64,000 nt of DNA from contig NC_083648.1 in the NCBI RefSeq assembly GCF_963576545.1, positions 16,195,436 through 16,259,435 of the forward strand, read 5' to 3'. The DNA is from Limanda limanda (lineage: Eukaryota > Chordata > Actinopteri > Pleuronectiformes > Pleuronectidae). Positions within the stretch are counted from its first letter, which is position 1, and each line of letters starts with the position of its first letter. The notes under the pieces were generated by a model. It was not told the DNA's origin, did no database searches, and worked only from the letters and a program-made list of their open reading frames with translations. This document shows positions 11,901-41,027 of the stretch, piece after piece. A program made the translations under genes and the position numbers.

Positions 11901-14900
11901 TTTTCAGGAGATGATGGTCTGGGTATCAGTATCATAGGAATGGGTGTAGGTGCCGACCAGGGACTGGAAAAACTTGGAATCTTTGTCAAGACAGTAACTG
12001 AAAGAGGAGCAACGCAGAAGGACGGAAGGTGCATTTCAGCATCAGGCTCTAGTTAAGTGGGGATTCAGTGTGGCTCCACCGATGTGACTCTATCCCGTGT
12101 GTGTGTGTTAGGATTCAAGTGAATGACCAGATCGTGGAGGTGGATGGAGTGAGTTTGGTCGGAGTCTCCCAGCTGTTTGCAGCCACAGTCCTCAAAAACA
12201 CATCCGGCCTCGTCAAGTGAGTTACCGAGTCACATTGTGGTGATCCTGTGCATTGTTGTTATTCTTCATGACACAGCATTGCTTTGTCTGAACACGTGTA
12301 GCAGACCGTCTCTTGTACTGTTTTGCCCTACTTCAATAAATTCCTTCCACCTGGGAGAAAGACTGAGACTATGCTCACTGCTGATTTAGATGCTATGTAT
12401 CAGAACTAATTTGGTACTGGTGTTTGATATGTCTCCTTTAAAACAGGAAGTGAAGTTATTTAAAGATGAAACGATGGAAGTGAGATAAATATAACTTTTC
12501 TCCAACGGATGTTTTTAGTGGCCAGTGGATCAGCTACACTCAGTATAATGTGTACTTATATTAATACCATCCATTTTCCAAACCATACCATAGTGTTGAT
12601 GTTGAGTTAAAACACTGATATGCTTCCCTTGCATGTCATCGATGTAATAGGTGCAGTCTCTGCTTTAGCTACTAGGACGAGCTAAAATGTCCCTAAGATG
12701 CATCTACCAGTGCATTATGGGAAGTGTCGATTGCTTGCAGCTGTAACTTATTCGCTTTTTCCGGCTGCAGGTTTGTGATTGGTCGTGAGAGAGAAGGCGT
12801 GCAGAGTGAGGTCGCACGACTCATCAACGAAAGCCTGGAAATGGATAAAACGTCCAGAAAGGTGTGTTTTCTAAATGAAGAGTTTGAGTTGTGAAGAATT
12901 CCGTATGGCTGCTTGTACTATTTACTGTTTGTTTTTAAATTTGAAGAGGGAACAAGGAGGCGGAGACGATGGTGATTATGATGTCAGCGTGTCAGAAAAG
13001 GACTGGGTGGCTGAAGAAGAGGAGGAAGAAGATGAAGAGGAGGATTTGTCTTTTCTTTCCGGTCTGGACAACTACCAGCTCTGCCTCAAATATCAGCAGG
13101 TATTCAACGTGAACTCTGACATTCATTTAAACACACTAAGGGAGGCTTTTAGAATTGAAGACAAAGCAATTATATTTGCATTAATTTCATTGCAGTTTTA
13201 TAATGTAGAGCTATAGATATTAGTCTGTGTTATCCCTTCCTTATATTGTTAAATGGGTAATAGTTTCTCCGTCCATATGAAAATATCCTAAAGGATCCAT
13301 TATAATTCACAGCCCTCTTTTTTTAAATCTCTGTAGCTTCAGTCAAATCTACGAAGCAAAAAGGCCCAACTTCACCACGCTAGAGAAAAGGTAGGTCACT
13401 CAGTTGAGATTGAAATCTCACACACACACACACAATAAGTTTACTCACTTTAATACACGTTCGCATCCACTCTTAGAACAGTCTGACCCATTTAACTGTG
13501 GGCGAGGTGGCTGGGCTCGGAGTTATTAGGACACGGGCCATGTTCCAACAATGTTCCTCGTCAGCCTGGCTCTTCTGCCTTTTGCTTGAAGAAATCACCA
13601 CTGTGACATAACTGGGTTGCCTTTCAGTCAGAAATCTGGCTTTCCTCCATCCAACTGATCAGTGAATACCTAATTTGTTGTGTCGAAACTGGCAAAGAGG
13701 ATCGACGACATATACTGAATATTCCTTTGGACCTTTTTATTAAGCCCTATTTATTGTAGACGTGCTTATATCAAGACTTGCGTAACATGTTGGGTTTTTC
13801 AGTTAAAGGCATGGGAGGAGCGGCAGGAGAGTTGGGAGAGTCAGAAGGCCGAGCTGGAGCAGAGGGCAGAGGATGAAGAGGAGAAGTCTGAAAAGCTAGA
13901 GAAGTACGATGCTCTAGAGGCAATGCTCTATTTTTATTGTGTAAAGTATGTGTATAGTGTTTTGCCATGGTAGATGTGCTTTCAGGTTTAAAGTACACAG
14001 AGTGGGGGCTTGGAGCCTGCAAAATGTAGAGTAACATCATGCAGATAATTTTAGTTTTTCAGAGCGTAATAATGGACTGTCCCTCTGTTATCAGGTATTG
14101 GCAGGAGGCCCAGACACTGTGCAGGGTTGTGAGCCAGCGACTGGCCGATGCCCAGAGCCAATCAGAAAGCCTGGAGATCAAATACAGCAAAGCCAAGAGA
14201 CTGGTCAGAGAATACCAGCACAGGTATTTATAAAAATCTGTCAGTGTGTCATCCATTACTCCAAAACTACTGAAGTGTATTTGGTAAGATAATGAAATTT
14301 AGGGACGCTTTTATTCAATAGATTCCCCCCCATAGATCAGGAATTTAACTTTTCAAACAATGTGTTTCAGAGAGAAGGAGAGTGAGGAGGATTTGAGGGG
14401 AGAAATGGAGGCGAGAGAAGAGCAGCACAGAGACACTGTTGAAAGGCTGCAAATCCAGGTGAGAGGGGACTTCTCAATCCTGAATGGATTAACTTCACTG
14501 AGGCTGCCATTTCTGCTTTCACACCGTCTGTCACTCTGTTTGTCACAGATAGCGCAGCTTGAGAAGAAAGAGCCTGGAGCTGAAAGAAAGAACAACTCTG
14601 AGGACTCTTCAGCCTCAGGTACGTGGCTGTGTCACTGAGTATACCGTTTATTTCAGTTTTTGAAATGACGTAATGCCAAATGAAGAGGAAAAAATTGAAC
14701 TGTTTTTATAGAAACCTAGAAACAAAATGTGCTTCTAACCAATCAAAAGGAACCGTTTGTCTCAGGTCCACACTGGTATGTTCCTGTCCCCGATACAGTG
14801 CGTCTCGACTCCAGTGCTCAGATAGCCAGAGCTCAGCTGGCCCAGAAATCCAAGCGAGCCCCGCCCTCACGAGACAAACTACGAGAGAGCTTTAGAAAAC

Positions 14901-17626
14901 CGGTGAGTGGACAGACCAGGAAACCTGGCACTAAATTCGCTGTTTCAAAAACTGTCAAACCCTTAAGTCGTCCCCACGCCCGTCTCTTGTTGCTTTTTAG
15001 GAAGATGAAGTTCAGAAACGGCTCGAGAGGCAGTCACTGTCTGTTCCCACACTGGTACAGAGGAGCAGCAGAAGTGAATTGTCCAGTACGTCCTCGCTCT
15101 CGACCCTCAGTCCTCGTCCTCCCACCAGCTCCGTCTCCACCCCTCCCGTCTTCATCACAGACACCGTCACTCCTTCGCCATGCAAGAGCTCCGCTTCGAG
15201 AAAGTCGAAAAGGAGATTTCCAGACTTCAGGTGTGGGGTCTCTGTCTCTCACTGCTGTCACCCAACAGCTAAGTTGCTTGTTTTCCAAAATCCTTGATAA
15301 ATTTGAGATATTTTTTCAATCACTGATTTGTTTTCAGCGGCCTTCGCAAGTCTCTCAGCAAAAGGAGGAGTGAAAAACGCAGCAGGAGGTTCATGGTCAA
15401 CAGGTGTGATAACGTCACACATGCACAAAATGAACCTCGTCTATGTCGTACAAAAATAAGCGTATTGATGTTGAATGTCATTAAAGCCATTTAAAACTGA
15501 TGATCCAAAATATTTTATCTATTTCAGTTTCCCACTGCTTTTACATCCCATTTTAATTTATGCACAAACACCCCTCAGAAAAGGATGTGGAGCTATATTA
15601 AAGCATGATGGAAACTTAGACAGTTTCTTCTATATCCATGACCTGTTTAACCTCCTACCACTCAAAATAAAAAATGTCCTAATATTTTTTTCGAAATTGC
15701 TTAAAATATGTGAAATTTAAAAGTCGTCATTGCCTTCTAGCAAGGGGTCATGTGGTGACCTGGTGGATGAGCCCTCTGGAGTGTCTCTGTCGGGTTCCCT
15801 CACCTCCATGCCCTCCTGCTTGCCCTTTCCCTGGTTTGGTGAGAGAGGGAGGGAGAAGGAGGAGGAGGGGAGAGGCAGGGAGAGGCTAAGGTCTGTGTCC
15901 AGCAGCAGTTTGCCGTACCTGACCACCACAGGACGAAGAGATCTGGTAAGAAAAGGCTTCATGGTGGCTAAAGCAGTGTTTAGAACTCCCACGCTCCTCT
16001 GCATGACATCCTCTCCCCTCTCATTTCACTTCCTGATGTAGATTCTTCTTTAGATCTTTTTCAAATAAACCCCAACTGCATGGATACGAATGCAATAGAT
16101 GTGACATGTGCTAGCAGCCCAGGTTTGTTTTCTCGGTTCCAGAGTATTGGCTCTCCAGTGGGCCGCTCCAGCTTGGTGGGTCATGCTTCTGATCACTCCC
16201 TCTCTGGACACTCTTACACTTTCACCTTTTCCTCCACCGAGGTGAGACTATCCCTCCCTTCCTTTCCTTTTTGCTTACTTCCTTCCCTACAGCGCACTCC
16301 TTGTCCTTTTTATATCCTCCTGAGCTACTCTACTCTTTAGCTACAGTTTCCTCTCATTTGACTCTGTCCTCGTCTCTGGTGTCCTGTCAGACGTTGGACG
16401 ATGACCCAGCTCCCACCAACAACAACAATCAGTGGCAAAGTCAACCCCTCTTGGAGTGGAACAACCAGCAGGTCGGTCTGTGGTTAGTCGCCATGAACAT
16501 GGATCAGCACGTGTCCGAGTTCGCCACCAGAGGAGTGAACGGCTCACAGCTGCTCAATATGGACGCTGAGAAACTCAAGGTGAGCAGTAAATTACCATGT
16601 TGAATATATATATCATGTACATCGCTCTTATTATTTTCCTTTATTTTGTTTCCTGCAATATCCATGTTTCATTTGTTTTTTTATCTTTTTAAATTAAAAT
16701 GTATGCTCAAAATGCAGCTAATTAGTTGTCCGGAAATGTAATTTAAGTTTATTTTAAAAACAATCAGTGACTGGATCCACTGGATTTGAGGCCACATCAA
16801 TATATAACAAGTTGAGTTGGCTGAATTTACAAATAAGGATCCTTTTAAAACCTTAAAGAATTGTTCCTAAGATATGTACTAAGCTTGGCTCTCTGGACAA
16901 AATACAGGAAACTGAAGCAGCAGCAGTTGCAGCAGCAAGTCTCTTAGAAACACTTGATGTAGGAAACGCATCGCTCCAGTCCCAGCTGAACAACACTTCT
17001 CTCCTCATTCACTGAAGAATTTCAGATTCTGTTGATCACTTTTTAAATCTCTACCTGGCTCTGGCTCCACTTTGTATTTAAGAACTTTTAACTGCTTACT
17101 TTGCTCCGACACCAATCAGACAACCAAATGCTGTTTAAAGTCCCACGATCCAGGTTTAAAACTAAGGGGATCATGCATTCACTTTGTGCCTATCAGTCGG
17201 AACACAGTACTCTGTATAGCAATGCTGACGGGCATCCTTGTGCATCAGCGTGTCTTAACTGGTAGTAAATAGTCTACTTAAGTGGGCTTGAACCATGTTT
17301 GTTGCCAAATGTGATCATAGGAATCGGTTGCAGTGGAAAATTTTAATCTGCATCCTTGAACGTCTACTCACACATCCACTCTCTTCTCACAGGCTCTGGG
17401 CGTGTGCAGTCGAAGTGACCGGTCGGCAATGTTGAAAAAGCTCAAGGAGATGAAAAAAAGGGAGGAGAAGGAACAGAGGAAAGAGGAGAAGAGGCTGAAG
17501 GAAAAAAGGGAGAAGGAGAAGAGTGCAGTTTTGGAAAAGGAGAGCGTGAGAACAACAATGGAGGAGAAGTCAGTAAAGGACGTCGGGCGCAGTGGTAAAA
17601 CTGTCCGAACTGAGTCCCTCTTATAA
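8962..17626 (+). CDS. ppp1r9al: Neurabin-1-like protein (PP1 regulatory subunit 9A family, SAM-containing), 18 coding exons
   Basis: Actin- and PP1-binding scaffold of synapses and cell junctions. Exons: 8962-10695, 11340-11472, 11908-12028, 12112-12216, 12771-12861, 12947-13099, 13337-13390, 13803-13903, 14095-14223, 14371-14458, 14549-14618, 14766-14902, 15001-15230, 15338-15403, 15741-15945, 16143-16241, 16391-16579, 17393-17626. All join in frame to about 1312 aa. Domains: N-terminal actin-binding start with RSASPHR; a long acidic low-complexity region in the first exon; PP1-docking RVRF at 569-572 followed by SSEPIKVYSTYSN; PDZ about 618-705 ([12 protein letters not shown]); coiled coil about 780-925; C-terminal SAM about 1190-1255 ([13 protein letters not shown]); then a Lys/Glu-rich tail. 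The SAM domain points to neurabin-1, since spinophilin lacks it. The exon 7 acceptor (AAATTTGAAG) and exon 3 donor (GTTTTG) are weak. Position beside itga6 suggests the fish-specific ppp1r9a-like locus rather than the PPP1R9A orthologue; the symbol is tentative. Confidence 0.88.
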
Positions 17627-17920
17627 AGAAGGGGACGTTGGATACACCACCAGCATGAGGGAGCGTCTGACTCTCAGAAATGCACTTGAACCAATTTTCT
17701 GTTAGGTTTTCATTTAGGGAACAAAGATCTTCAGACTTTGACTTCTGCACCAAAGTTTCCTCTCACAGCAGTTATTGATCTTTTAATGTAAAGTGTGTGT
17801 TTGTGATAATTTTAGTGTATTTTTTTTTTCATGAACTTTAAGTTATCGTGTCTTTTAATATTTAACAAGATGCTTTGTTAAAGCGCTAAGGTATTTGCTG
17901 TAAATGCTTTTTTATGTTCT

Positions 17921-17926
17921 AATAAA
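17921..17926 (+). terminator. ppp1r9al polyadenylation signal
   Basis: AATAAA about 295 bp after the stop codon, within a T-rich 3' UTR. The gene is convergent with itga6, whose minus-strand 3' UTR lies just beyond. Confidence 0.65.
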
Positions 17927-17949
17927 TAATTATTTTAACATCCTGCAGT

Positions 17950-18854
17950 TGTGTTAAACTCACAGGTAACATCCACATTCATTTCATTTTTCAAGCCCCT
18001 AAAACAGACTTTTGAAAACACCGCTGGCCTGATGCTTTGTTTTCATTGTTTGTCGTTCCCTAGGATTACTCAATCTACCAAACCACATTTTGTGGATGGA
18101 TGGAGGAAGAGTTCATTAAATTCTGGAGCAGATCTGGATACACGGGCTGATCCAGGAAATGTTTTTCCTCTTTATTTAAAATGGCGTTATGGGGTGTTAC
18201 CCTTGGTGGAGGTATGCTCTCTCTAGATCAATTAGACCTTGAACAATAACACAGAACAAATGGATATGGAAAAAGGTTTTATTTTGCTCTCACCTCCTTC
18301 CTGTTATAGAGCCAGTAAGTTCTGCAGAGGAATGGATGGAACTTTACAAACCGAGTATTTGACAACTGAGGATGAATTGTAGTTTTATAATGAACAACCT
18401 GAGGCAGCTTAAGCACAACATACAAAAACCTGATCCGACACCAAGAGGCTCTGTAGAGATGAGTTACAATTTGCGTGGGGTGGATGCAATCTAGTTGTCA
18501 GCCACCTGTGTAAGCATTGAATGACTATTTGGCCAGAAGAGCACGTAATAAAGTACTCACAAAGAATAAATACACACAATTCTGCAAAACATTTCTTAAA
18601 AAATGTACAAAAACTGTAGAAACGCTCCCACAGCAGGACCATCTCAAAAACTCTCCGTCCAGTGACTCATACAAACTATCTGAAGCAGAATGTTTGATCA
18701 AGTATTTAGTTTTTTTAAATTTTATTTTGTTTAAAAAAAAAAAAGGATTCTTTATTTACATTCCGAGCTGTTCAAAGACAGGGGAGGGGGGAATCAGTGG
18801 AACCTGTATTTCAACTGTAAGCTTCAGAGGATCCGCATGATCTGAGTAAAAATG
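17950..18854 (-). other. itga6 3' UTR / convergent intergenic gap
   Basis: No coding exon is seen. In the itga6 sense there are AATAAA hexamers at about 18751-18756, 18721-18726 and 18278-18283, any of which could end the B-type transcript. Confidence 0.5.
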
Positions 18855-33964
<15,110 letters not shown>

Positions 33965-34049
33965 GACGCACAGGTGAAAGGAATATAAACTCCGCTGGAA
34001 ATGGTGAAAGGTGAGGTCCTTACTGGAGGAGGTGCAGAGTGCGACTGAG

Positions 34050-34096
34050 TTTTCCACAGAGTTCAATGTGGTACACTCCACTTATACCCGCCCCTT

Positions 34097-34178
<82 letters not shown>
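34050..34178 (-). promoter_or_regulatory. itga6 core promoter: GC box, TATA box, upstream (GT)n
   Basis: In the itga6 sense, a (GT)n tract (34098-34178) is followed by GGGGCGGG (34087-34094, Sp1-type GC box) and GTATAAGTGG (TATAAG at 34081-34086). The start codon is at 33964, so a TSS near 34055 would give a leader of about 90 nt. TATA plus GC box at the right distance is good evidence from sequence alone. Confidence 0.6.
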
Positions 34179-34184
<6 letters not shown>

Positions 34185-34992
34185 GCAAACACACACAACT
34201 CTAGCTCAATTTCCCAACTCTACATTTAAAACAATTACAGTTTATTCCAATTACCAAAAAGCTTTGGTCAGCACTGAGGTCTGCATAACCCACAAAAAAA
34301 ACTGAGGTTATGTATTTCAATGACATATTCAATTTCCATGTCACATTATTACTAAGTATTCTATCATGTTGAGTTGGTGTGCACTAATCATATCACTTGA
34401 AAGTGTTTTAATTAAATAAAGTCTAATGTATGCATAAATATACACATTAATCACAAGTTGTAGGTAAGTTTAACTAAAACGTTGAACTTATTTACATAAA
34501 TATCTAAATCAACACAACTTCCATGTATAGGTTTAAGGTTACTTAAACTAAACTTTTATGTACAAGTTTAACTATAACCTTAGACTTAACATGTAGTATT
34601 CATATTAAGTTATACATAAATATGCATCTCTAAAATGAAGTGAAACATAATAATATTCCCAGCCTCCCTGCCAGTAAGGGAGCTTCAGGCCCTTATCCCA
34701 GCGTCCTCGTTCAGCCTCCATTGTCCAACACACTGACTTCAAACACGATAACAACATACGTACCATCACATAAATCATGAACGTTTATCCTTTTATGATT
34801 TTTCACTAAATCAGGGTTAAATTACGCAGTAAGATGAACACATTTTTACTTCATTGACTGTACTTGAGTTTATTTAACAGAATGTATCAGAAATTGCTTC
34901 AGCATACTTTCATTTTTTTACATCCTTGAATATGCTTGTGAATAAAACAATAAAAGGTTGAAAGGTCTTCCTCTCCTTTGTCCTCCATGCAT

Positions 34993-34999
34993 TCTCTCT

Positions 35000-35082
<83 letters not shown>
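34993..35082. repeat. (TC)n microsatellite
   Basis: About 45 CT units with one early interruption. Confidence 0.96.
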
Positions 35083-35084
<2 letters not shown>

Positions 35085-37107
35085 ACCTTTCTTCTTTACC
35101 CACCAAACTGTCTTCAACCAGATCATTCTGAAGCCCTCCCATTGTGTCGGTTTGGTAATGAGAGTAAAAACACCTGAAGCAGCAATCAGCTGTGATGGAA
35201 TGATTAGTATTGATTCATATTTTATTGTGAATAAGCTGCTACATTTATGTATATCTAGAAATGTATGCAAGTTGTCATCATTTTGAGTTGGATCTGTTTT
35301 GATAACAGTGATATGAATGAGGAAAGAGCTAGTGGATTTTTGTGTGTGAAAGCAATGAAAAAAGGTTTCTGTTCGGTCCACATAGAATTCTGTTTCACTT
35401 GCTGTGTGACTTAAATTTTTTCCGATGAATGTTAGCAATCGAAATAAATACAGTAATACCTCCTTAGACTGTTGTTAGTCTGCAACAGATCAATATCTGC
35501 AGATCAATGCAAGGTCAATGAGGCCTGAGGTTGCGTCAAAACAGATTTAGAGAACTAAATGATTGCTGCTTGAGGCTACACTGGCATGTAAATCTGTAAT
35601 AAAGCCTTCAGTTGAACTCCTCTGAGTACACAAAACATATCCCAAGTCCCACAAGTACAGTCAATTGTGTTTGCTGACATTAAACATCCTTGTAGTTAGT
35701 TAAAAGGGAGACGTAGGGGAAGGAGGAGATGCTGGAACAGCTCGTCAATACAGTGTTTTTGTCAGAAATACCAGTATTCCCTCTCGGCACACGGCTGTTT
35801 AATCCAGACAACAATAGCAGCGCAATGATCGTGACAGATGGGAAGACATGAGATAAAGATTTCAATTTGTACCAAAGGAATAGAAGGAATGGAAAAAGAG
35901 CAACTGCTGTGTTTGTTGTACATCAGCTGGCGGATGTACTGAGAAATTAGAAAGACAATCCATCATGCGTTCTCGCTCTGATCGCAACATGCCATCACCA
36001 CAGGGCCTGTTTCTCCCGTAACGACTCATTACATGAGTCACCACAGCCATAAGCGGAGTCAGAGAGCGGCCTGGGCACAGCAGACTCACACAATTAACAC
36101 ACTCTCTCACTAGATGGGTTTCAAGGCATTCCATGAGACACTGACCCAAAGCTTGTCCCCTGCAACACAGCATTTCAGCAGACAACTCAGGCTTTGTCTG
36201 CACGCAGAGAAAGAGGGCAGGCGAGAGAGGGAGAGGAGAACTGCCCACATCCAGAAAGGAAAGCACAAATAATGGATGCAAGAGAGGGGAGTGCAAAAAA
36301 AGTAAAAGGGCACAGGGAAGAATGTTGTGCCTTATCTACTTAGAGTCTTCATGAGCAGGCTCTGGAAATATCACAGGCTAGGATCAGCTCTGTGCTGCAA
36401 GATTACTTGGACAAAAGACAGAAACTTTATCTTGATCTTTATCAGATTTTTTTTTAGATCCTGATTTAACAAATGGGGAAACCCACTGCTTTTGATATGT
36501 ATTCAAAAACTATAAGAAATCCCCTGCTTTTGTCCTGGTCAGTCACATGTTTGGCCTTTATGTTGATAATATTTCTCTTTCTGATAAAAATCTCTTTCTA
36601 GAAAGTAGCGGCATCCCTAAATCATGTGACCCCCCCGCGTGTCGAATCTATTTATGCATGTGTGCTTCTTTCCCCTGTCCAGCTTGGCTTGTTCCTGATG
36701 TTGTTCCGGTTCCAGGTACGAGCAGTGTTTTATCGCTCTGTCGCATGCAGGTCAGGAACAGGAATCAGCTCTATCGCTGATAAGAACCGCAGCGTGAGGT
36801 GTGTTAGTCTGACCTTGGCTTGTGCATTGCTTTATGTGTGTGGGGGTGTGTGTTTGTGTGTGTGTGTGTGCGATGACACATGGCACTTCCTCTGTCTGAC
36901 TTCCAGTCTCTGTTTCTGGTGTTTGCTCTCTCAGCCTTATCAGCTCTCATTCATCCCTCCATGGCAGTTGATCATTTTTATGACCACCAGACATATTCTG
37001 ATGGTGTTAATCATCACAACTAACATCAACCAACATCATATAGAAATACGTATCAATATAATTTGTTGCATCCATTTGTCTCATTTTAAGCGTGACTACA
37101 CAAAATC

Positions 37108-37260
37108 TACGTGACAGATTTCCATGAAACTTGGTGGAAGGATGCTGAATAGGTCAGGGAAGATCCCAGGAAATGATTTAGAAAATACTTCATAAAAATC
37201 AGGCAGAAATATCTGTTTATCAAATAAAACCAAATGTGCTTTCATAAGAGGACTATTGTC
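37108..37260 (-). repeat. Dispersed teleost repeat, inverted copy of the 2800 family
   Basis: ATTTCCATGAAACTTGGTGG followed by AAGGATGCTGAATAGG is the reverse complement of the CCTTCCACCAAGTTTCATGG core. Confidence 0.5.
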
Positions 37261-37649
37261 GGAGGTATACACTCTACTGAGTGTCATTCTATTGTTTTTA
37301 TGCTACTACTTATCTGTCCCTTTTTCTTCTCCTCCTCCACTATCAACTTGGGAAATAATAATCCCATCTGGTTCAGACTGAAAACCCCCTGCAGCCATCA
37401 AGCATCAATTTATTGACTTTCAGTCATGATTTTAGGGTGACACTAAACTCCCGTAATTACTAAAGAGCAAATCTACAAATAACTGCAAATCAACAAAAAG
37501 TAAACGAACAGCTTCTGAATCTTAAAAAGTTACGATATAATTGGCTTATAAAATACTTAGTTTATTAAATGAACCAGATTAGTCAGAGTTTTATCACTGC
37601 TTGAAGATCCCTTTTATATGAGTCATTGCTGATTAACTCTGAATCAGTA

Positions 37650-37850
37650 TTAATCATATTAAGGTAGAAAAATACTTTATTGTCCAAGAAAGAAATTGTC
37701 CTCAATAAAAAAAACAATCATAAAACTTTTACATGCATTCAACACATGTTCATATGGTTAGATAAAATGTACATATAGTGCCATATAAAACAATGGTTAA
37801 CGAATAAAACAAAACATCCATACATTCCAGTTTAAGCAGGGCTTTGATGG
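37650..37850. repeat. Possible LINE-derived fragment
   Basis: AAATACTTTATTGTCCAAG followed by AAATTGTCCTC resembles a common fish retroelement phrase (TTTATTGTCC...GGAAATTG). Weak assignment by eye. Confidence 0.3.
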
Positions 37851-38799
37851 AAGGTGGGAGTGTCTGAGACTGTGGTGCCTGCTGAGAGGAGCTGCTACGT
37901 GAGTGGGGTCTAACAGGACTTCCTTTGGCCTGTCTGATTACGATTAAGCTACGTCTAAGTCATTGATAAATTATCAAACATTTTACTGAATCTTTAACAA
38001 AATATGCATAAAATGTCCCAATAAAATATCAAACAGGTATGTTTACACTGTGACTGATTAAAATGAGCTCTATACATATTTAAGAAATGAGTTGTCTATC
38101 TGCTCTGTGTACAACATGTACAGTGTTACAACATTAGGGGAGAAAAAGCCCTCCCTGGGGGGTTAAAGCTGAGGACTGACAGTGTAATCAATTTTCTCTG
38201 TGTAGTGCCCGGACTCGCCCGAGCCACAGCCCTGTTTTTGTACTTAAAGGCACAGCCGCAGGTACACACAGGGAGAGAACACACACTCACCTGAGGGTGT
38301 GGCACAGCTGACTGGCAGGGAGTGTCTTTATGTCACTGTAGAATCATGTAGCCTTAGGATACTCATAAACAAACACTCAGATGCACAATCAGTTTCACAA
38401 TCAGTTGAACTCCACACCCAAGAGCATCCGAAACACGTCAGTGCGTCTCACTTTCCCTGAGCGCTATACATCGGGCTGCAAATATGTTGACAGCACCTCA
38501 GCCCAGAGTTAATTCACGGCTGATTGTGATTCAGATCAGACAAACTGATTCAAGATTCAAGGTGTCACAACGTTTAACCTTTAGAAGTGCAATAGTGTGG
38601 TGGCCTTTAGCAAGGAAGCTGCATTTAATAAATAAGTTACCTAATAAATACTGAACAATAACAGTGACAAGACAAAATGTACGGTGATAAAATAAAGTGT
38701 GTATTTAAAGAGTGATCAGCTAAAAACCTAGAATAGCTTGAACAACTAGAACTGAGAGACTGGAAAACCTCCACCAAGGCCCAATAGTCCCCCTACAAA

Positions 38800-39115
38800 A
38801 CCACATTTAAATTCAGATTTCAGATTTTTAGATCCAGATTTTTTACAAGGATCTGCACTAATTTTCACACATAAATATCAGTCCCTTCAACATGACCATT
38901 TTTTTATCAAGATAAATGAATTATTGTCTGGGAATTTAGAGAAAATGTCAAACAACACCCTCTCGCAACGTTAAACAAAGTGGTTGAAAAAAATCTTGGA
39001 TCTGCGCCTGATCCGGATCCACGGAAATGAAAATGGGTTGGATAATTTCTGCATGATTATGCTATGAAATAGAAAAAGAAACACTGATGAAAACATAACC
39101 TCCTTGGTGGGAATT
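38800..39115 (+). repeat. Dispersed teleost repeat, copy 3 of the 2800 family
   Basis: AAAACCACATTTAAATTCAG, then CACCCTCTCGCAACG, GGATCCACGGAAATGAAAA, ATAACCTCCTTGGTGGG, in the same order as the other copies. Confidence 0.55.
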
Positions 39116-39612
39116 AATTAAGTAGCTAGGTTGAAAAAAGACATGAGAGAGACTTAATGTACTGTAATATACTGAAGTGTGTATTGAAAGAGGGACAGCA
39201 CAGTGCAGGAGGAGGATTAATGTGAGCTGCTGGGTGAGCTCCTCTCAGGTTACTGTCGGCCTTCTCAGTTTGAATACAAAGGAGCAGGCTGACATTTTGG
39301 AAAGTAATGCTTCTCCATAGCTGCGATCATAGTGATAATGGCATTTTAATGGAATTCAACATTTGAATGCATTCTTAACAACGTGTGAAAAGTGAAATCA
39401 GGATTTTACTGCTTTTTTTCCAGAGGGGCTGAGATTCATGAGATATCCCTGAACCTGAATATGAAGAATAAACTGAACAAGGCTGGTGAGGCTGTTGTGT
39501 TTATCATGTACTGTAAAACAAAGAGTTAGCAATCAGATGACATTGTGGGGAGGAACGTCTAATTTACATTCCCCTATGTAGTATCTCCCATTCACTATAT
39601 TGTGTGTGCTTA

Positions 39613-39618
<6 letters not shown>

Positions 39619-39681
<63 letters not shown>
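39619..39681. repeat. (GT)n microsatellite
   Basis: About 31 GT units. Confidence 0.95.
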
Positions 39682-39684
<3 letters not shown>

Positions 39685-40811
39685 AGCCCTGGCCAGAGGA
39701 TGTAATATGAGATGGCAGCAGTAAAGGGAGGGGCCCCAGTGTTATGTGTGGGTCCAGGTGTGCTTCAGAAAGATGTTAACTGACCTCAAGTTCACTTTCC
39801 GCTCTGCTCACTTTCTCTTTCTTCCTGCCAGATTCAGGTCGGAGACAAATGTTTGTCGCAGCGTATAAAAGAGCACAAGCTACAAAGTTGAGCAGAATAA
39901 CAACATGAGTTGAGGAAACAGTCTCTGGACGGGCTGAGAAAATACGTGCAGGGAAGTAAATATAACTTTCCCAAATCTTTGTGAAACGTAACAATGTCCA
40001 AATTGCCCCAGTAAAGCAACTAAAAGAAAAGCAAGTAAAAGTAAAAAGAATACTGTGACTTTTCTGTTCAGCTCCCACATGTGAAGATGTTTAATGCTAA
40101 TGAAATATGCTGCTGTAAATATGCTTACTAGCTAAACTAATATGGTGAACATGGTGAACAGTATAAATGCTGAACTCCTGTATGTAAAAATTATCTGTCG
40201 CATGTGAGACATGTAGTTTAAAAACAGCCGTGTGCCTGGGTCCAGCTTCACAGAGCTGCTTATTGAGTGCTAATTCAAAGGGTAATACACGTATAGTCTT
40301 TTACTCATATCTTAATCCCCGAAGTCTTCATTTATATATAGTCAAATATATATACAGTATATATATATATACAGTATATATATATATATAGTCAGCAGCA
40401 AACATGGTTTGTTATTTTGGGACAATTGATGGAATCTAAAACAAAATACCAAAAATGTGTCCATTAAATTATATCAGAATAATCATTTTATGTTCGATGA
40501 TGCATAGTGTGACATGGTAAGAAAGTGCCTCCAAAACGTTTACAAGTTTTAATGGCATTCTGGGGGGAACCTTTCGAACTTGCAAGGGTTGTTAGTGAAA
40601 TTCCTCCACTCTTCTTATAATGAACCACAGTGACTCTGATCATACATTTGTTAGGTATAGCATGTGAACAATATGTCTGTATTTGTGGACTCTTTCTCAG
40701 TCGTTTGTTTTGGTGAAACCTTCTTGAAGTCGAGAAAATATTTTTTATTTTGGACAGGAGACATAATGAAAAGGAAACATGATCATTCCTCTTTCAAGCT
40801 CCTAGTGAGGC

Positions 40812-41027
<216 letters not shown>

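Noticed and set aside
14729..15373. 214-codon continuous plus-strand frame across neurabin introns
   Set aside because: Splice signals at 14902/14903 and 15000/15001 and the phases show two exons; the continuous frame through the intron is incidental.
36626..37114. 162-codon plus-strand reading frame in the itga6-metap1d gap
   Set aside because: Runs through a GT repeat and an inverted dispersed repeat, with no recognisable domain or conserved motif.
39861..39900. Strong TATA-like GCGTATAAAAGAGC on the plus strand
   Set aside because: No start codon with a credible reading frame or splice structure follows; could be chance in AT-rich DNA.
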